A program made the position numbers and the translations under genes. From assembly GCF_900240265.1 (NCBI RefSeq), contig NZ_LT964739.1:425126-489125 (forward strand): DNA of 64,000 nucleotides. Reading direction: 5' to 3'. Shown one piece after another: positions 1-9,153 of the stretch (position 1 is the first letter of the stretch; the number at the start of each line of letters is the position of its first letter). Under the pieces are notes generated by a model, which was not told the origin of the DNA, made no database searches, and saw only the letters and a program-made list of their open reading frames with translations. Source of the stretch: Galactobacillus timonensis (lineage in GTDB: Bacteria > Bacillota_I > Bacilli_A > Erysipelotrichales > Erysipelotrichaceae).

Positions 1-38
1 GAAAATGCCATAACTGAAGATAGTATTTTTCTTAACAT
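1..38 (-). CDS. 5' end of an exported protein gene (partial)
   Basis: Only about twelve codons are in the window, reading leftward from an ATG at 38 (MLRKILSSVMAF). A GGAG motif lies four bases upstream on the minus strand. The basic residues followed by a hydrophobic run look like the start of a signal peptide. The rest lies beyond the left edge, so the product cannot be named. It is divergent from the brnQ T-box transcript. Confidence 0.4.
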   Translation of the reverse strand, partial: MLRKILSSVMAF

Positions 39-262
39 TAGTCTCCATCCTTTTTCATTAATTATTCAATTATCATAAGCTTTTCCTCCTCTTCGAGATC
101 GCGGAGCAGAGCGGTTTTGTACAATTATTCAACCATACTTTCCTCACTGCTTCAATTTTTACAATTCTAAAAATTTCTTTAGGAAAGACACCGCAAGACC
201 CACATCAGAACAGTAATCAACGATCCTGCGCAGCATCCCACTGTTCCCCTGAAAAATCACGA

Positions 263-291
263 TTGACAACCATAACCATGACGATTAATAT
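263..291 (+). promoter_or_regulatory. Sigma-A promoter of the brnQ T-box transcript
   Basis: A perfect -35 box TTGACA (263-268), a 17-base spacer and a -10 box TAATAT (286-291) place the transcription start near 298, just ahead of T-box stem I. Confidence 0.8.
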
Positions 292-297
292 CAAAAA

Positions 298-560
298 CAG
301 AACGACGTTGATGAAGAAAGTCCTGCCGCAAACAGTGCAGAGAGAGTCCTACAAAGGTGGAAACGGACGATATGCGCAGCAGGGAAGTCACTTCAGAGTC
401 TGCAGGCGAACGGAAACAAGTAACCTGTTACGCATGGCAGCGTTAAAGGCCTATGGCTTGTCGGAGCCGGAAGAGTGGCATGAAAATATTCATGCAAATT
501 GAGTGGTACCGCGGTGTATATCCATCGTCTCAATGCAGTCTGAGACGATGGTTTTCTTTT
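298..560 (+). promoter_or_regulatory. T-box riboswitch, valine-type specifier
   Basis: The T-box core TGGTACCGCG is at 504-513 and is followed by a terminator. In stem I, GAAG (313-316) pairs with CTTC (391-394), and CCTGC (322-326) pairs with GCAGG (379-383). Between these stems the 3' side of the specifier loop reads GAA-GTC-A, so the specifier codon is GTC (387-389), valine. Uncharged tRNA-Val should stabilise the antiterminator and switch on brnQ. The UGGU bulge fits an A discriminator base. The specifier is read by eye, by analogy with known loops. Confidence 0.85.
522..560 (+). terminator. T-box-controlled terminator ahead of brnQ
   Basis: CCATCGTCTCA (522-532) pairs perfectly with TGAGACGATGG (541-551), followed by TTTTCTTTT. 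The 5' arm follows directly on the T-box core, as expected for mutually exclusive terminator and antiterminator folds. Confidence 0.85.
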
Positions 561-603
561 CTCAGACTGAATATCCGATCAGAGAAAAGAAAGGACATCG
601 ATT

Positions 604-1902
604 ATGAAACACAGACTTACCACACAGGACATTCTCCTCGTCGGCATCACCCTCTTTTCCATGTTCTTCGGATCCGGAAATCTCATATTTCCACCCTGGC
701 TCGGCTTCCAGGCCGGAACCGCAACCGGAAAAGGTCTCGCCGGAATGGCGATCACTGCCGTCATCTTCCCGGTTCTTGGCATCATTGCCATCGCCCAATC
801 CAAAGACCTGCGTACCCTTTCCTCAAAAGCTGGAACGACCTTTTCCACCATCTTTACCATTCTGATTTTCCTTGCTCTGGGGCCTGGGCTGGCCATTCCA
901 AGAAATGCCGCAGTCTCCTTTGAAATGGCTATCGTCCCCTTTATGGATACGATACCCATGTGGGTACGTATCGCTTACTCCATCCTTTTCTTTGCCATAG
1001 CATTACGCATGTCGCTTCATCCAGACAGCCTCACGGATACACTTGGAAAGATTCTCGGACCGCTGCTTTTGGCAATGATTGCAATTCTTCTCATCGGCTG
1101 CTTCCACAATTACAGCGGAACCTATGCCGCTCCCCAGGCCGACTATGCCACTACTCCCATCACCCAAGGTTTCCTGGAAGGCTACAACACCATGGATACA
1201 CTGGCCGCTCTCAACTTTGGTAACATCGTTGTCCTCAACCTGAAGAAGCGCAACATCAGCGAACAAAACGATCTGATTCGTGGAGCCTGCACAGCAGGTC
1301 TTATTGCCGGCTTCCTGCTGTTTATGATCTATGCAGCGATGGCAAATCTAGGCGCCCTGAGCGGATCCATCTTTCCCAATGCCACCAACGGCGCCAACGT
1401 ATTAACCAATATTACATCTGCTCTTTTTGGCACCACCGGCATCCTTATCCTGGGTATCATTTATATTCTTGCATGCTTAACAACCTGCATCGGTCTGTTG
1501 TGCAGCTGTGCCGAATTCTTTGCCGAAATTTCCAGAATTTCCTATCGAACCTGGGTCATCCTCTTTACTGTCGCCAGCCTCGTCATGAGTATCTCTGGCC
1601 TCGATCAGATTCTAAAAGTAAGTGTACCGATTCTTGTTGCACTGTACCCCATTGCCATTGTCCTCGTCATCCTCGGACTGTTCAAAGATCGTTTGGCTTC
1701 ATTTCCAAAAGTCTTCCCATGGGCCATTGGCACCACGACCATCGTCTCCATTGTTCTCGGTCTGCAGGCCGCCGGCATCGCCATTCCCTTCCTCACGAAT
1801 CTTCTGACTTCCATCCCTCCTTCCGCTGATCTTTGCTGGATCATTCCCGCCCTCATCGGAACTCTGATTGGTTTCCTGCACTCGTTTCTGCTGAAAGACT
1901 AA
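604..1902 (+). CDS. brnQ: Branched-chain amino acid carrier BrnQ
   Basis: A 432-residue polytopic membrane protein of the LIVCS family, which imports Leu, Ile and Val with Na+ or H+. The N-terminus is typical of BrnQ: ITLFSMFFGSGNLIFPPWLG near residues 15-34, followed by alternating hydrophobic segments consistent with about 12 helices. Length is normal for the family. An AAAGGA motif sits about 10 bases before the ATG. The gene is monocistronic behind a valine-type T-box, so uptake is tied to charging of tRNA-Val. No defect is seen. Confidence 0.93.
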   Translation: MKHRLTTQDILLVGITLFSMFFGSGNLIFPPWLGFQAGTATGKGLAGMAITAVIFPVLGIIAIAQSKDLRTLSSKAGTTFSTIFTILIFLALGPGLAIPRNAAVSFEMAIVPFMDTIPMWVRIAYSILFFAIALRMSLHPDSLTDTLGKILGPLLLAMIAILLIGCFHNYSGTYAAPQADYATTPITQGFLEGYNTMDTLAALNFGNIVVLNLKKRNISEQNDLIRGACTAGLIAGFLLFMIYAAMANLGALSGSIFPNATNGANVLTNITSALFGTTGILILGIIYILACLTTCIGLLCSCAEFFAEISRISYRTWVILFTVASLVMSISGLDQILKVSVPILVALYPIAIVLVILGLFKDRLASFPKVFPWAIGTTTIVSIVLGLQAAGIAIPFLTNLLTSIPPSADLCWIIPALIGTLIGFLHSFLLKD

Positions 1903-1987
1903 AAATAATGGCTTTGATTTTGGCATTTCACCACTGCAATGTTCTAACTTTGCACGAATCCGCTGTTAACGAATCTGCGCAAACGCT

Positions 1988-3061
1988 TTATAAAATCTGG
2001 TGCTTTGCAAATACATGGCGAGAAACAGCTCCCCCAACCCCTAAAAACAGCAGTGCTGATGGAATTGCCCACACCGCATACAGCATACCATTGCCCATTT
2101 TCTCCACTGACAAAAGCGAAACAGCCTGGGCTTGATACAAGGGTAACAGCGCAATCAATCGGAACAATGGATTTTCTTCTGTGACCGGAAGAAAAACCGG
2201 GAAAAGAAATATTGCCTCAGATAACGCCAAAGCCTCAATCTGATTTTTACTAATTGCAGATATCAGCAGGGTAATTCCTGTTACGCTGAGAGCACAGGTA
2301 AACCCCAGCAGTATTTGATATCTTAGCAACGACCCGCAGGTGATATTAAAAGGAATGAGCCCCTCTATGTAATCGCCCGGAGCGAACAGAATACTGCAAT
2401 CCAGTCCCTCCGTCCCGTAAAATGCAAGAGCAATAATCAGGTTAACAGCCGCAGCCAGTGCGGTAGTACTAATTGCGGTGAGAATGGCCGCAACAACCTT
2501 TGCACTCGCGCATTTAGTTTTTCCGTACCTGCTTGTCAGAATGATATTGTCAACGCCTTCATATTCGCCGGAGAAAACCGGTGCAAGCATGATGATTATC
2601 ACTAGAGCAAGCGCAATAAAAACCCGCGCCATGTTTTTACTTGTTGAAAGCCAACCGTCTACATAGCCAATTTTGATTGTTTCATTGCCAAACACATCCG
2701 AAACACTTAATCCATTCCAATTACCGTCTTTATCAGAGAATCTGGAAAAGACCGCCGACTGTACAGCGTTTTGATACAGGTACATTGCATTGAGCCCGTG
2801 CAGATCATGCGTTGGCGCAAACTCATTCATCATTCTCTGTACTTTTTCATCGGTCAGTACTCCCTCGTATTTCGCGGCAATTTCCTTGTCGATTTCTACC
2901 GCCGTTCCCCCTGAACCTTCCCTTATACCGTCAAAGGCATATTTGTTTTGATAGGTCGAAAAAGAAATCAAGACAGAAAACAAAAGTAATCCCATCAGAG
3001 CAATCAAAGATAAGCGCTTTGAAAACATTTTCCGCAGTTCAAAAAGAATCAGTTTTTTCAC
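1988..3061 (-). CDS. ABC-2 type transporter permease
   Basis: A 357-residue membrane protein starting with a basic stretch and one helix (MKKLILFELRKMFSKRLSL onward), then a large extracytoplasmic segment (about residues 35-130) and five further hydrophobic segments. This is the layout of permeases paired with BcrA-type ATPases. Its ATG overlaps the stop of the upstream ATPase gene (ATGA), so the two are translationally coupled. The block is visibly AT-richer than the neighbouring genes. The substrate is unknown; a peptide antibiotic or a self-immunity role is usual for this layout, but that is inference. Confidence 0.8.
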   Translation of the reverse strand: MKKLILFELRKMFSKRLSLIALMGLLLFSVLISFSTYQNKYAFDGIREGSGGTAVEIDKEIAAKYEGVLTDEKVQRMMNEFAPTHDLHGLNAMYLYQNAVQSAVFSRFSDKDGNWNGLSVSDVFGNETIKIGYVDGWLSTSKNMARVFIALALVIIIMLAPVFSGEYEGVDNIILTSRYGKTKCASAKVVAAILTAISTTALAAAVNLIIALAFYGTEGLDCSILFAPGDYIEGLIPFNITCGSLLRYQILLGFTCALSVTGITLLISAISKNQIEALALSEAIFLFPVFLPVTEENPLFRLIALLPLYQAQAVSLLSVEKMGNGMLYAVWAIPSALLFLGVGGAVSRHVFAKHQIL

Positions 3062-3930
3062 TTTTCACACCCTCCGAAATAGAACAGATACAAATCTTCC
3101 AGCCTGGGCTGCACGCTTATCACATTTTCTATAGGCGGACGACTTCCAATAATCCGTAAAACCGTTTGGTTTCCACTGATGTTACGCAGATTGCTTGTAT
3201 TGTAGGCAGCCGCATATTTTTCCGCATAGACAGTCGGAACTGTACATTCCCATACTTGACCGTCGATTTGTGAAGTAATCGCATGCGGATTTCCAAATTG
3301 AATAATTCGCCCGGATTTCATCATAATGATTTCCTCGGCGATAAACTCAACATCAGAAACAATATGCGTAGACAGGATCACAATGCGGTTTTGGGAAAAG
3401 GCGCTGATCAAATTGCGGAAACGGACGCGCTCTTTTGGGTCGAGCCCCGCCGTCGGTTCATCTAATATCAAAATCCGGGGATCATTGAGCATGGCTTGCG
3501 CAATACCTAAACGCTGCTTCATCCCCCCTGAAAAAGACTTTATTTTTTGCTTTCCTTCATTTGACAGGTCCACTGCTTCTAACAGCTCTTTCGACTTCTT
3601 TCGCGCCGCTATCTCGTCCAATCCTTTTAGGGCAGAAACATAGAGGAGGAAATCAAATGCCGAAAAATCCGGGTAATATGCGAAGTGCTGAGGTAAGTAG
3701 CCCAATAGAGTACGATAGTGTTCACCCAGCCCAACTATGTTTTTTCCGTTTAGCAAGATTTTCCCGGAAGTAGGATTTTGAATATTGCAGAGTAGACGCA
3801 TAAGCGTTGTCTTCCCTGCTCCATTTGCCCCCAGAAGCCCGTAGACCCCATTTGTTAAGGTGATATTCAAATCGTCCACGGCGGTTTTCAAGCCGAACTT
3901 TTTTGTCAGTCTGATTGTTTCCAGTTCCAT
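3058..3930 (-). CDS. ABC transporter ATP-binding protein (BcrA-like)
   Basis: A cytoplasmic ATPase of 290 residues driving the permease encoded next. Walker A (GANGAGKTTL), signature FSGGMKQRLGIAQAM, Walker B ILILDEPTAGLD and the switch His in STHIVSD are all present. The ATG at 3930 is preferred over an in-frame ATG at 3954 because a GGAGG lies just before 3930 and the upstream ATG overlaps it. It follows the kinase gene by 57 bases, so it is probably co-transcribed with the two-component system. Confidence 0.87.
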   Translation of the reverse strand: MELETIRLTKKFGLKTAVDDLNITLTNGVYGLLGANGAGKTTLMRLLCNIQNPTSGKILLNGKNIVGLGEHYRTLLGYLPQHFAYYPDFSAFDFLLYVSALKGLDEIAARKKSKELLEAVDLSNEGKQKIKSFSGGMKQRLGIAQAMLNDPRILILDEPTAGLDPKERVRFRNLISAFSQNRIVILSTHIVSDVEFIAEEIIMMKSGRIIQFGNPHAITSQIDGQVWECTVPTVYAEKYAAAYNTSNLRNISGNQTVLRIIGSRPPIENVISVQPRLEDLYLFYFGGCEK

Positions 3931-3987
3931 AAAAATACCCTCCATTTGTTTCACGGAGAGTATAAAGGGGAGATATCTACTTTTTAT

Positions 3988-5166
3988 CTACAAGGCGAGT
4001 GATTTGAAATAAGCAGATACACTCGCTCCATCAGCGGTATTCCGAATGCGCAAATAGCCATTATGACGTTCACAAAGCAGTTTGCAAATATATAATCCAA
4101 GTCCAAAATGCTCAGAATGATTGCATTCCCGCGTGAAATACGGGTTTGCCGCTTTTTGCAGACTGTCTTGATCAAAGCCTTTACCATCGTCCGATACCGA
4201 AATCAGCAGCCCGTCATTATGAACAGCAAAGGATATTGTCACCAAAGTCCGAGCATACCGCACAGCGTTTGAAATCAGGTTATTGAAAACCCGTGAGATA
4301 AATGCACTGTCAAGAGACAGTTGTAAAACAGGAATGTTATTTTGTAGAACAAGTTCTTTTTCGCTTTTCTTACAAACGATTTTTGCACTGTCACACAAAG
4401 AAGATACCAGCTGCTGCAAGTTAATCAACCTGTACTCTGGCTGCGTATCTTCCATACGACTCAGGCTGCTCATGCTGCTTACATAGTTTTCCATACGGGA
4501 GATATGTTTCCCCATTGTGACGGCAGTATCCCTGGTTTGGGGATTTTCACTCGCCTGCAGTATTTCGCTGCAGCCTTTCAGCACCGTCAGAGGAGTACGC
4601 AATTCATGAGCAAAAACCGCGTTGAGTGCTTTTCGTTCCTCCGCCTGACGCCACATTGTAGAAAAATTATTGGCAAGGGTTGCCCGCATCAGTTCAAAAG
4701 ACGTGCATAGCTGCCCCAGCTCATCTTTGCTGTCATAGTCTATCGAAAAGTTCAGGTCACTGTTCGATATTTTTTCTGAAGCCACCCGCAATTCAGCAAG
4801 CGGTTTTTTCAGCTTATTTCTATAAAATAACAGCGCAGAAGCAATCATACAAAGCGCAGAAAAGATCGGTGTAAAAAACTCTGGAAAAATCTCCAGTAAA
4901 GCAATGGTACGCTCGTCCGCTTTAGACATCCGGACAGGTTCTGTTCCAATGTAAGTTCCCTCGCCCAGCTGCTCTCCCTGTTCATTCGTCAAATAATACT
5001 TTTCACCGGACGCAGGATAAGATGATCTGATTTTTTCAGCAGCACCTTCACAAACTATAGAAACAACTGCAGAAAAAGCAACTGCGAGCACAGCAAATGT
5101 GATCACATAGAGAATAAGGCTTTTTCGAAGAGATAAGTCCTTCCTGTGGCTGTCTATTTTACCCAT
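3988..5166 (-). CDS. Sensor histidine kinase (HAMP type)
   Basis: A membrane-bound kinase of about 392 residues. The first helix is near residues 15-40, followed by an extracytoplasmic loop of about 55 residues and a second helix near 96-115. A HAMP linker follows. The H-box is AHELRTPLTVLKG (phospho-acceptor about H187), the N-box is NNLISNAVRYA, and the G-boxes are DDGKGF and GLGLYICK. The ATG at 5166 overlaps the regulator's 3' end by 13 bases. A longer form from 5184 is possible. It probably phosphorylates the adjacent OmpR-type regulator. Confidence 0.87.
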   Translation of the reverse strand: MGKIDSHRKDLSLRKSLILYVITFAVLAVAFSAVVSIVCEGAAEKIRSSYPASGEKYYLTNEQGEQLGEGTYIGTEPVRMSKADERTIALLEIFPEFFTPIFSALCMIASALLFYRNKLKKPLAELRVASEKISNSDLNFSIDYDSKDELGQLCTSFELMRATLANNFSTMWRQAEERKALNAVFAHELRTPLTVLKGCSEILQASENPQTRDTAVTMGKHISRMENYVSSMSSLSRMEDTQPEYRLINLQQLVSSLCDSAKIVCKKSEKELVLQNNIPVLQLSLDSAFISRVFNNLISNAVRYARTLVTISFAVHNDGLLISVSDDGKGFDQDSLQKAANPYFTRECNHSEHFGLGLYICKLLCERHNGYLRIRNTADGASVSAYFKSLAL

Positions 5167-5828
5167 TTGTAACCGCACCCCCAAACCGTTTCAATATATA
5201 CGTGGTCCGTATATGCAGCAATTGCCGACCGTATTCTGCGGATATGCTCAGCTACAACACTGCTGTCGCCCTCGCTGTCATAACCCCATACGCACTCATA
5301 AATCCGCTCTTTATCAAAGATCTGTCCCGGGTTTTGTGAGAGCAGTTCCAAAATATCAAACTCCTTCTTCGCAAGACTGATACGCTTATCGCCAAAGAAC
5401 AGGCAGCATTCCGAATAGTCAATCGTCAGATCTCCGGAAAACCTGACTTGCGTTTCAAAATTATGTCGGGCTTCCCGCCGCAAATGAGCACGCACCCGAG
5501 CTTCCAGCTCAACAAGTGAAAAGGGCTTCAAAATGTAATCATCACCGCCCGCAGCAAAACCTTTCACCTTATCTGCATCCTCAATTCGAGCAGTCAGAAA
5601 CAGGATCGGACAGGAAACATAATCGCGAATACGCTTGCAAACTTCCAACCCGTCCATTTCAGGCATATTGATATCAAGCAAAATAATATCCGGATTATGT
5701 TCCACTTGCTTTAGTGCGTCCGCGCCATTATAGGCGGGCAGGACAAAAAATCCCTTACCCTCAAAAAAACTTCCGAGCATAGAAACAATATCGCATTCAT
5801 CGTCAGCGATTAATATTTTCGCCGCCAT
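5154..5828 (-). CDS. OmpR-family response regulator
   Basis: A regulator of 224 residues: receiver domain at residues 1-120 with an acidic pocket (DDE near 9-11), phospho-acceptor D52 and a conserved Lys in ILKPFS. A C-terminal winged helix (about 130-224) ends in GCGYKWVK, typical of OmpR/PhoB. The start at 5828 has AGGAGG nine bases upstream; the longer frame from 5849 lacks that support. First gene of a four-gene set: regulator, kinase, ABC ATPase, permease. Such sets usually sense and expel cell-envelope toxins (inference). Confidence 0.9.
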   Translation of the reverse strand: MAAKILIADDECDIVSMLGSFFEGKGFFVLPAYNGADALKQVEHNPDIILLDINMPEMDGLEVCKRIRDYVSCPILFLTARIEDADKVKGFAAGGDDYILKPFSLVELEARVRAHLRREARHNFETQVRFSGDLTIDYSECCLFFGDKRISLAKKEFDILELLSQNPGQIFDKERIYECVWGYDSEGDSSVVAEHIRRIRSAIAAYTDHVYIETVWGCGYKWVK

Positions 5829-5904
5829 TTTACCTGCCTCCTGACACACAAGTGTAATGCTTAATTTTCAATTATTTATCAATTTTCCAACAGTCTGTTT
5901 ACAA

Positions 5905-5936
5905 GCAAAAAAAGGAAGCACTCAATGAGCACTTCC
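5905..5936 (-). terminator. Terminator after the TetR gene
   Basis: On the minus strand GGAAG and CTCA pair with TGAG and CTTCC around a two-base mismatch, followed by seven T. The stem overlaps the last codons of the TetR gene. It separates that gene from the two-component operon. Confidence 0.6.
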
Positions 5937-6500
5937 ACCATCCTGAATCACAAGAAAATCTTCCATCGAATTACTCATCAGATCCATAATCCGCGTCCGC
6001 ATCTCATGCACACTGTCCGGTGTCTCTCTTTGAAACACAAACTCATGCAGATTATAGGAAAGGGCCGCCGCATAATATCCCGATAAATAACGGTTAGAGT
6101 ACTTATCCAGATGCCCCGCCCGGCGGTACTTTTTAAAGTACGCTTCCAGCAAAAGCGCCAGATTATCATGAACCATGCCTTCAAAGCTGTTCTGACCCGT
6201 CACATTGTACGCAGCCCGATAAAAATCACGGTTCTCTGCCACCGTCTTCAGAATACTGTCAACGATCTGAGCCATCTGTTCCTGCGAAACATTGGTGATG
6301 TAGCTTTCGCATACATCCGCATAAACGATCGCATTCAGGCAATCATATTTATCCTCAAAATAATTGTAAAAGGTAGCTCGGATGACACCAGTCTGATCAC
6401 AGATCTGCTTGATCGTAATCTTTTCAAACACATTTTTCCGCATCAGATCACGCAGATTTTCACAAAGAAAGCTGCGCATCATCCCCTTGTGATTTTCCAT
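5922..6500 (-). CDS. TetR/AcrR family regulator
   Basis: A 192-residue regulator. Its N-terminal helix-turn-helix (residues about 10-60) carries ITIKQICDQTGVIRATFYNY followed by F-x-D-K, the TetR hallmark. The C-terminal ligand domain is mostly helical. It lies only six bases downstream of the MntP-like gene and is probably co-transcribed with it, so it may regulate that gene. The ligand cannot be read from sequence. Confidence 0.85.
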   Translation of the reverse strand: MENHKGMMRSFLCENLRDLMRKNVFEKITIKQICDQTGVIRATFYNYFEDKYDCLNAIVYADVCESYITNVSQEQMAQIVDSILKTVAENRDFYRAAYNVTGQNSFEGMVHDNLALLLEAYFKKYRRAGHLDKYSNRYLSGYYAAALSYNLHEFVFQRETPDSVHEMRTRIMDLMSNSMEDFLVIQDGGSAH

Positions 6501-6506
6501 TCGCCC

Positions 6507-7076
6507 TCACTTCAAGAACACGTATACGACCTGCAGATACAGAGCCAGACAAACCATCAGGGCACCGCCGCTCATACCGACGACTCTGGTATAAGCACTT
6601 CCCCGCGTATAACCGATATACAATGCAACCACTATTGTAACAAACGAAACCACAAATGCCAGGCACACTCCTGTTACGAAGGAAATGCCGAACAGCGAAA
6701 AGGCAACCGCAAGGAACAGAAGATCAATGCTCGAAAACAAAGCCAGATGGAAACACTGACGCAGATCAAAGTCCTTATCCAGCCGCTCCTCCTGCCGCGT
6801 ATAGTGCCACGCATGCATCATCAGATACATGCCGATCGCCAGCAGAATCAGACAGCCAAGTTCCACCCGGAACTTCTGCCCCATATCTCCTACAAACAGA
6901 AGCGAAAAACCATAGCCGAGCGCCACTGCCGCCGCACCTGTGCAGGCAAAGATCAGCGCATACAGAAGGCCCCGCCGCACTGTAAGATTGCGCACCGTAG
7001 CCCCTTTGTTCATCATCAGCACGAACCCGTCCAATGACAGGCCGATAAAGAACAGCAATACCTGAAACGTCCTCAT
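6507..7076 (-). CDS. MntP-like (DUF204) membrane protein, putative manganese efflux
   Basis: A 189-residue protein with six predicted helices in two similar halves. Each half has a Ser-x-Asp type motif in a helix (LSLDGF near residue 12 and SSIDLLF near residue 105), as in MntP-type exporters. The ATG at 7076 is preferred because GGGAG lies eight bases upstream; the longer form from 7124 lacks this. It forms a two-gene unit with the following TetR gene. The manganese role is inferred from family resemblance only; LysE-like or cadmium-resistance proteins are alternatives. Confidence 0.6.
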   Translation of the reverse strand: MRTFQVLLFFIGLSLDGFVLMMNKGATVRNLTVRRGLLYALIFACTGAAAVALGYGFSLLFVGDMGQKFRVELGCLILLAIGMYLMMHAWHYTRQEERLDKDFDLRQCFHLALFSSIDLLFLAVAFSLFGISFVTGVCLAFVVSFVTIVVALYIGYTRGSAYTRVVGMSGGALMVCLALYLQVVYVFLK

Positions 7077-7154
7077 GTTATCTCCCAAAACATTAAACAT
7101 TGTAGAAGAAGCCTTCGATAACATGCCTATACAAATCCCACAGAATGTTGATTT

Positions 7155-8447
7155 TTACTCGTAGCGAAGCGCATCAATCGGGTTCATCTTCGCCGCCTTG
7201 TTGGCTGGATACCACCCGAAGAACACACCGATCCCCGTCGAGAACAAGGTCGATAACAGAATCGCGCCCGCATCCGGCGTCACCGCAAATCCAAGCATAC
7301 CTGCACCGATCGCACCAAGAATCGTACCCAGAATGATTCCGATCAATCCGCCGATCAAACAGATAATGACCGCCTCCGTAATAAACTGCATACGAATTTC
7401 ACTGCTGGTCGCACCCAGTGCTTTGCGTGTACCGATTTCCCGCGTACGCTCCGTGATGCTTACGAGCATAATATTCATCACGCCCACACCGCCAACAAGC
7501 AAAGAAATTGCCGCAATTGCCGAAATTGCAAGCGTCACCTGCGACATAATCTTCGTCATCTCCGTCAACATATCTTCCAGCGACGAGGCCTGCACCGTAT
7601 AGGTATCGTTGGTCGCATAGTAGCTTGCAAAAAACTGCTGACCTTGGCTCATGAACGACTTGGTATCCACGCCGCCCGCCGCCTGCACAACAATGCTCGC
7701 ATAGCCCTTCTTGTCACCACTCCAGCGCTTCAAAGAGGTAACCGGCACATAAAGCGTCGTCGTCACATCGCTCGTATCACTGTTTGTCGTCATATTCTCA
7801 TAGGAATAGATGCCGACAATGTACATCTCACGTGTATAGCCCGAAATCTCTACATCGATCGTCTTACCGATCACATCTTCACTGCCGAACAGATTCTTCG
7901 CAAACACATCCGAAACAACACACACAGCCCGCTTCTTATCCAGATCCTGCGCATTAATGAAGCGGCCCGTATACATCTTTACCGATTCCATCGTTCCATA
8001 ATCCGGATTTACGCCATAGATCATGACATCCGTCTTGTTTCCGTGGTCTTTGATCGTCGCCGTACCACCGTTTGCCGTTAGCTCAATACCCGCAATTGAA
8101 TCCGAAAACTCCGTTTGAAATGCAGCGATCATATCATCTGAAATCAGGTCCGACTCCTGCATATCATCCCGCAGAAACATACGACCACTATCATCATAGA
8201 CAGCCTCACCAGGATCCTGCTGCTGAGTGCCATCCCCTTCGCTTTTCTGACTCACCGAAAAGGTAATATTCGTAATTCCAAAGGAACTGAGCGAATCCGA
8301 AATCGATCCCTGCAGCGACGTACCGATCGTCATAATCGCAATTACACTGGCAATGCCAATGATAATGCCAAGCATCGTTAAAAAGCTGCGCATCTTGGCC
8401 GACTTCAAAGAGGCCAGTGCCATCGAAATATTATCGAACAGAGTCAT
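7155..8447 (-). CDS. MacB-like ABC transporter permease
   Basis: A 430-residue permease with one N-terminal helix (around residues 20-45, LTMLGIIIGIASVIAIMTIG), a large extracytoplasmic MacB-PCD-like domain (about 50-300) and three C-terminal helices in an FtsX domain containing TREIGTRKALGAT. No ATPase domain is fused; that is the separate upstream gene, as in Gram-positive MacAB-like systems. The ATG at 8447 overlaps the ATPase gene by 17 bases. Probably acts in toxin or peptide export, as third gene of the operon adaptor-ATPase-permease. Confidence 0.88.
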   Translation of the reverse strand: MTLFDNISMALASLKSAKMRSFLTMLGIIIGIASVIAIMTIGTSLQGSISDSLSSFGITNITFSVSQKSEGDGTQQQDPGEAVYDDSGRMFLRDDMQESDLISDDMIAAFQTEFSDSIAGIELTANGGTATIKDHGNKTDVMIYGVNPDYGTMESVKMYTGRFINAQDLDKKRAVCVVSDVFAKNLFGSEDVIGKTIDVEISGYTREMYIVGIYSYENMTTNSDTSDVTTTLYVPVTSLKRWSGDKKGYASIVVQAAGGVDTKSFMSQGQQFFASYYATNDTYTVQASSLEDMLTEMTKIMSQVTLAISAIAAISLLVGGVGVMNIMLVSITERTREIGTRKALGATSSEIRMQFITEAVIICLIGGLIGIILGTILGAIGAGMLGFAVTPDAGAILLSTLFSTGIGVFFGWYPANKAAKMNPIDALRYE

Positions 8448-9153
8448 CAGCACCGTCCCCTTTCTTTTCCCCAATAATGCGTCCATCCGCAATCTGTATG
8501 ATCCGCTCACTTTCTTCCGCAAGACGCATATTGTGCGTAATCAGTACGATCGTCACGCCCTGCTTCTGATGAAGCTCATGAAACAGATCCATCACTTCCC
8601 GCGACGTTGCCGAATCCAGAGCTCCCGTCGGCTCATCCGCCAGCAGAATCGAAGGATTGTTGGCCATGGCCCGTGCAATCGCGACCCGCTGCTTCTGACC
8701 GCCCGAAAGCTCATTGGGCATATGCCTCATACGGTCTTCCATACCTACCAGCTTCAACAATTCCATCGCCCGCTGGGTACGCGCCTTGCTGTCCATTCCC
8801 GCATACAGCATCGGCAGCTCCACATTCTTTAACGCATTCATACGCCCGATCAGGTTGTAGGTCTGAAACACAAAACCGATCTCCTGGTTGCGGATGTGCG
8901 AAGCCTCCTTGTCCTTCACATGGATCATGTCCGTGCCATTGAGGACATAGCTTCCGCTCGTCGGCTGATCAAGCGCACCAATAATATTCATCAGCGTCGA
9001 CTTGCCCGAACCCGATTCGCCAACGATCGAAACAAATTCACCCTTATAAATATCAAGGTCCATTCCATGCAGAATTTCAAGCTCATTGGGCTGACCAATA
9101 TAGTAGGTCTTGACGATCCTGCGCATCGTGATGACGGCTTCTGCCTGACTCAT
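8431..9153 (-). CDS. MacB/LolD-like ABC transporter ATP-binding protein
   Basis: A 240-residue cytoplasmic ATPase. Walker A is GESGSGKSTL, the signature is LSGGQKQRVAIARAM, Walker B is ILLADEPTGALDS, and the H-loop is ITHNMRLAE. The ADEPTGALD form is typical of the LolD/MacB branch. Its ATG overlaps the stop of the adaptor gene (ATGA) and its end overlaps the permease gene, so the three form one tightly coupled operon. Confidence 0.92.
   Translation of the reverse strand: MSQAEAVITMRRIVKTYYIGQPNELEILHGMDLDIYKGEFVSIVGESGSGKSTLMNIIGALDQPTSGSYVLNGTDMIHVKDKEASHIRNQEIGFVFQTYNLIGRMNALKNVELPMLYAGMDSKARTQRAMELLKLVGMEDRMRHMPNELSGGQKQRVAIARAMANNPSILLADEPTGALDSATSREVMDLFHELHQKQGVTIVLITHNMRLAEESERIIQIADGRIIGEKKGDGADDSVR

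Noticed and set aside
6111..7037. 308-codon open frame on the plus strand
   Set aside because: Covers both the TetR and MntP-like genes in antisense; its composition (His/Gln/Lys-rich) is that of a shadow.
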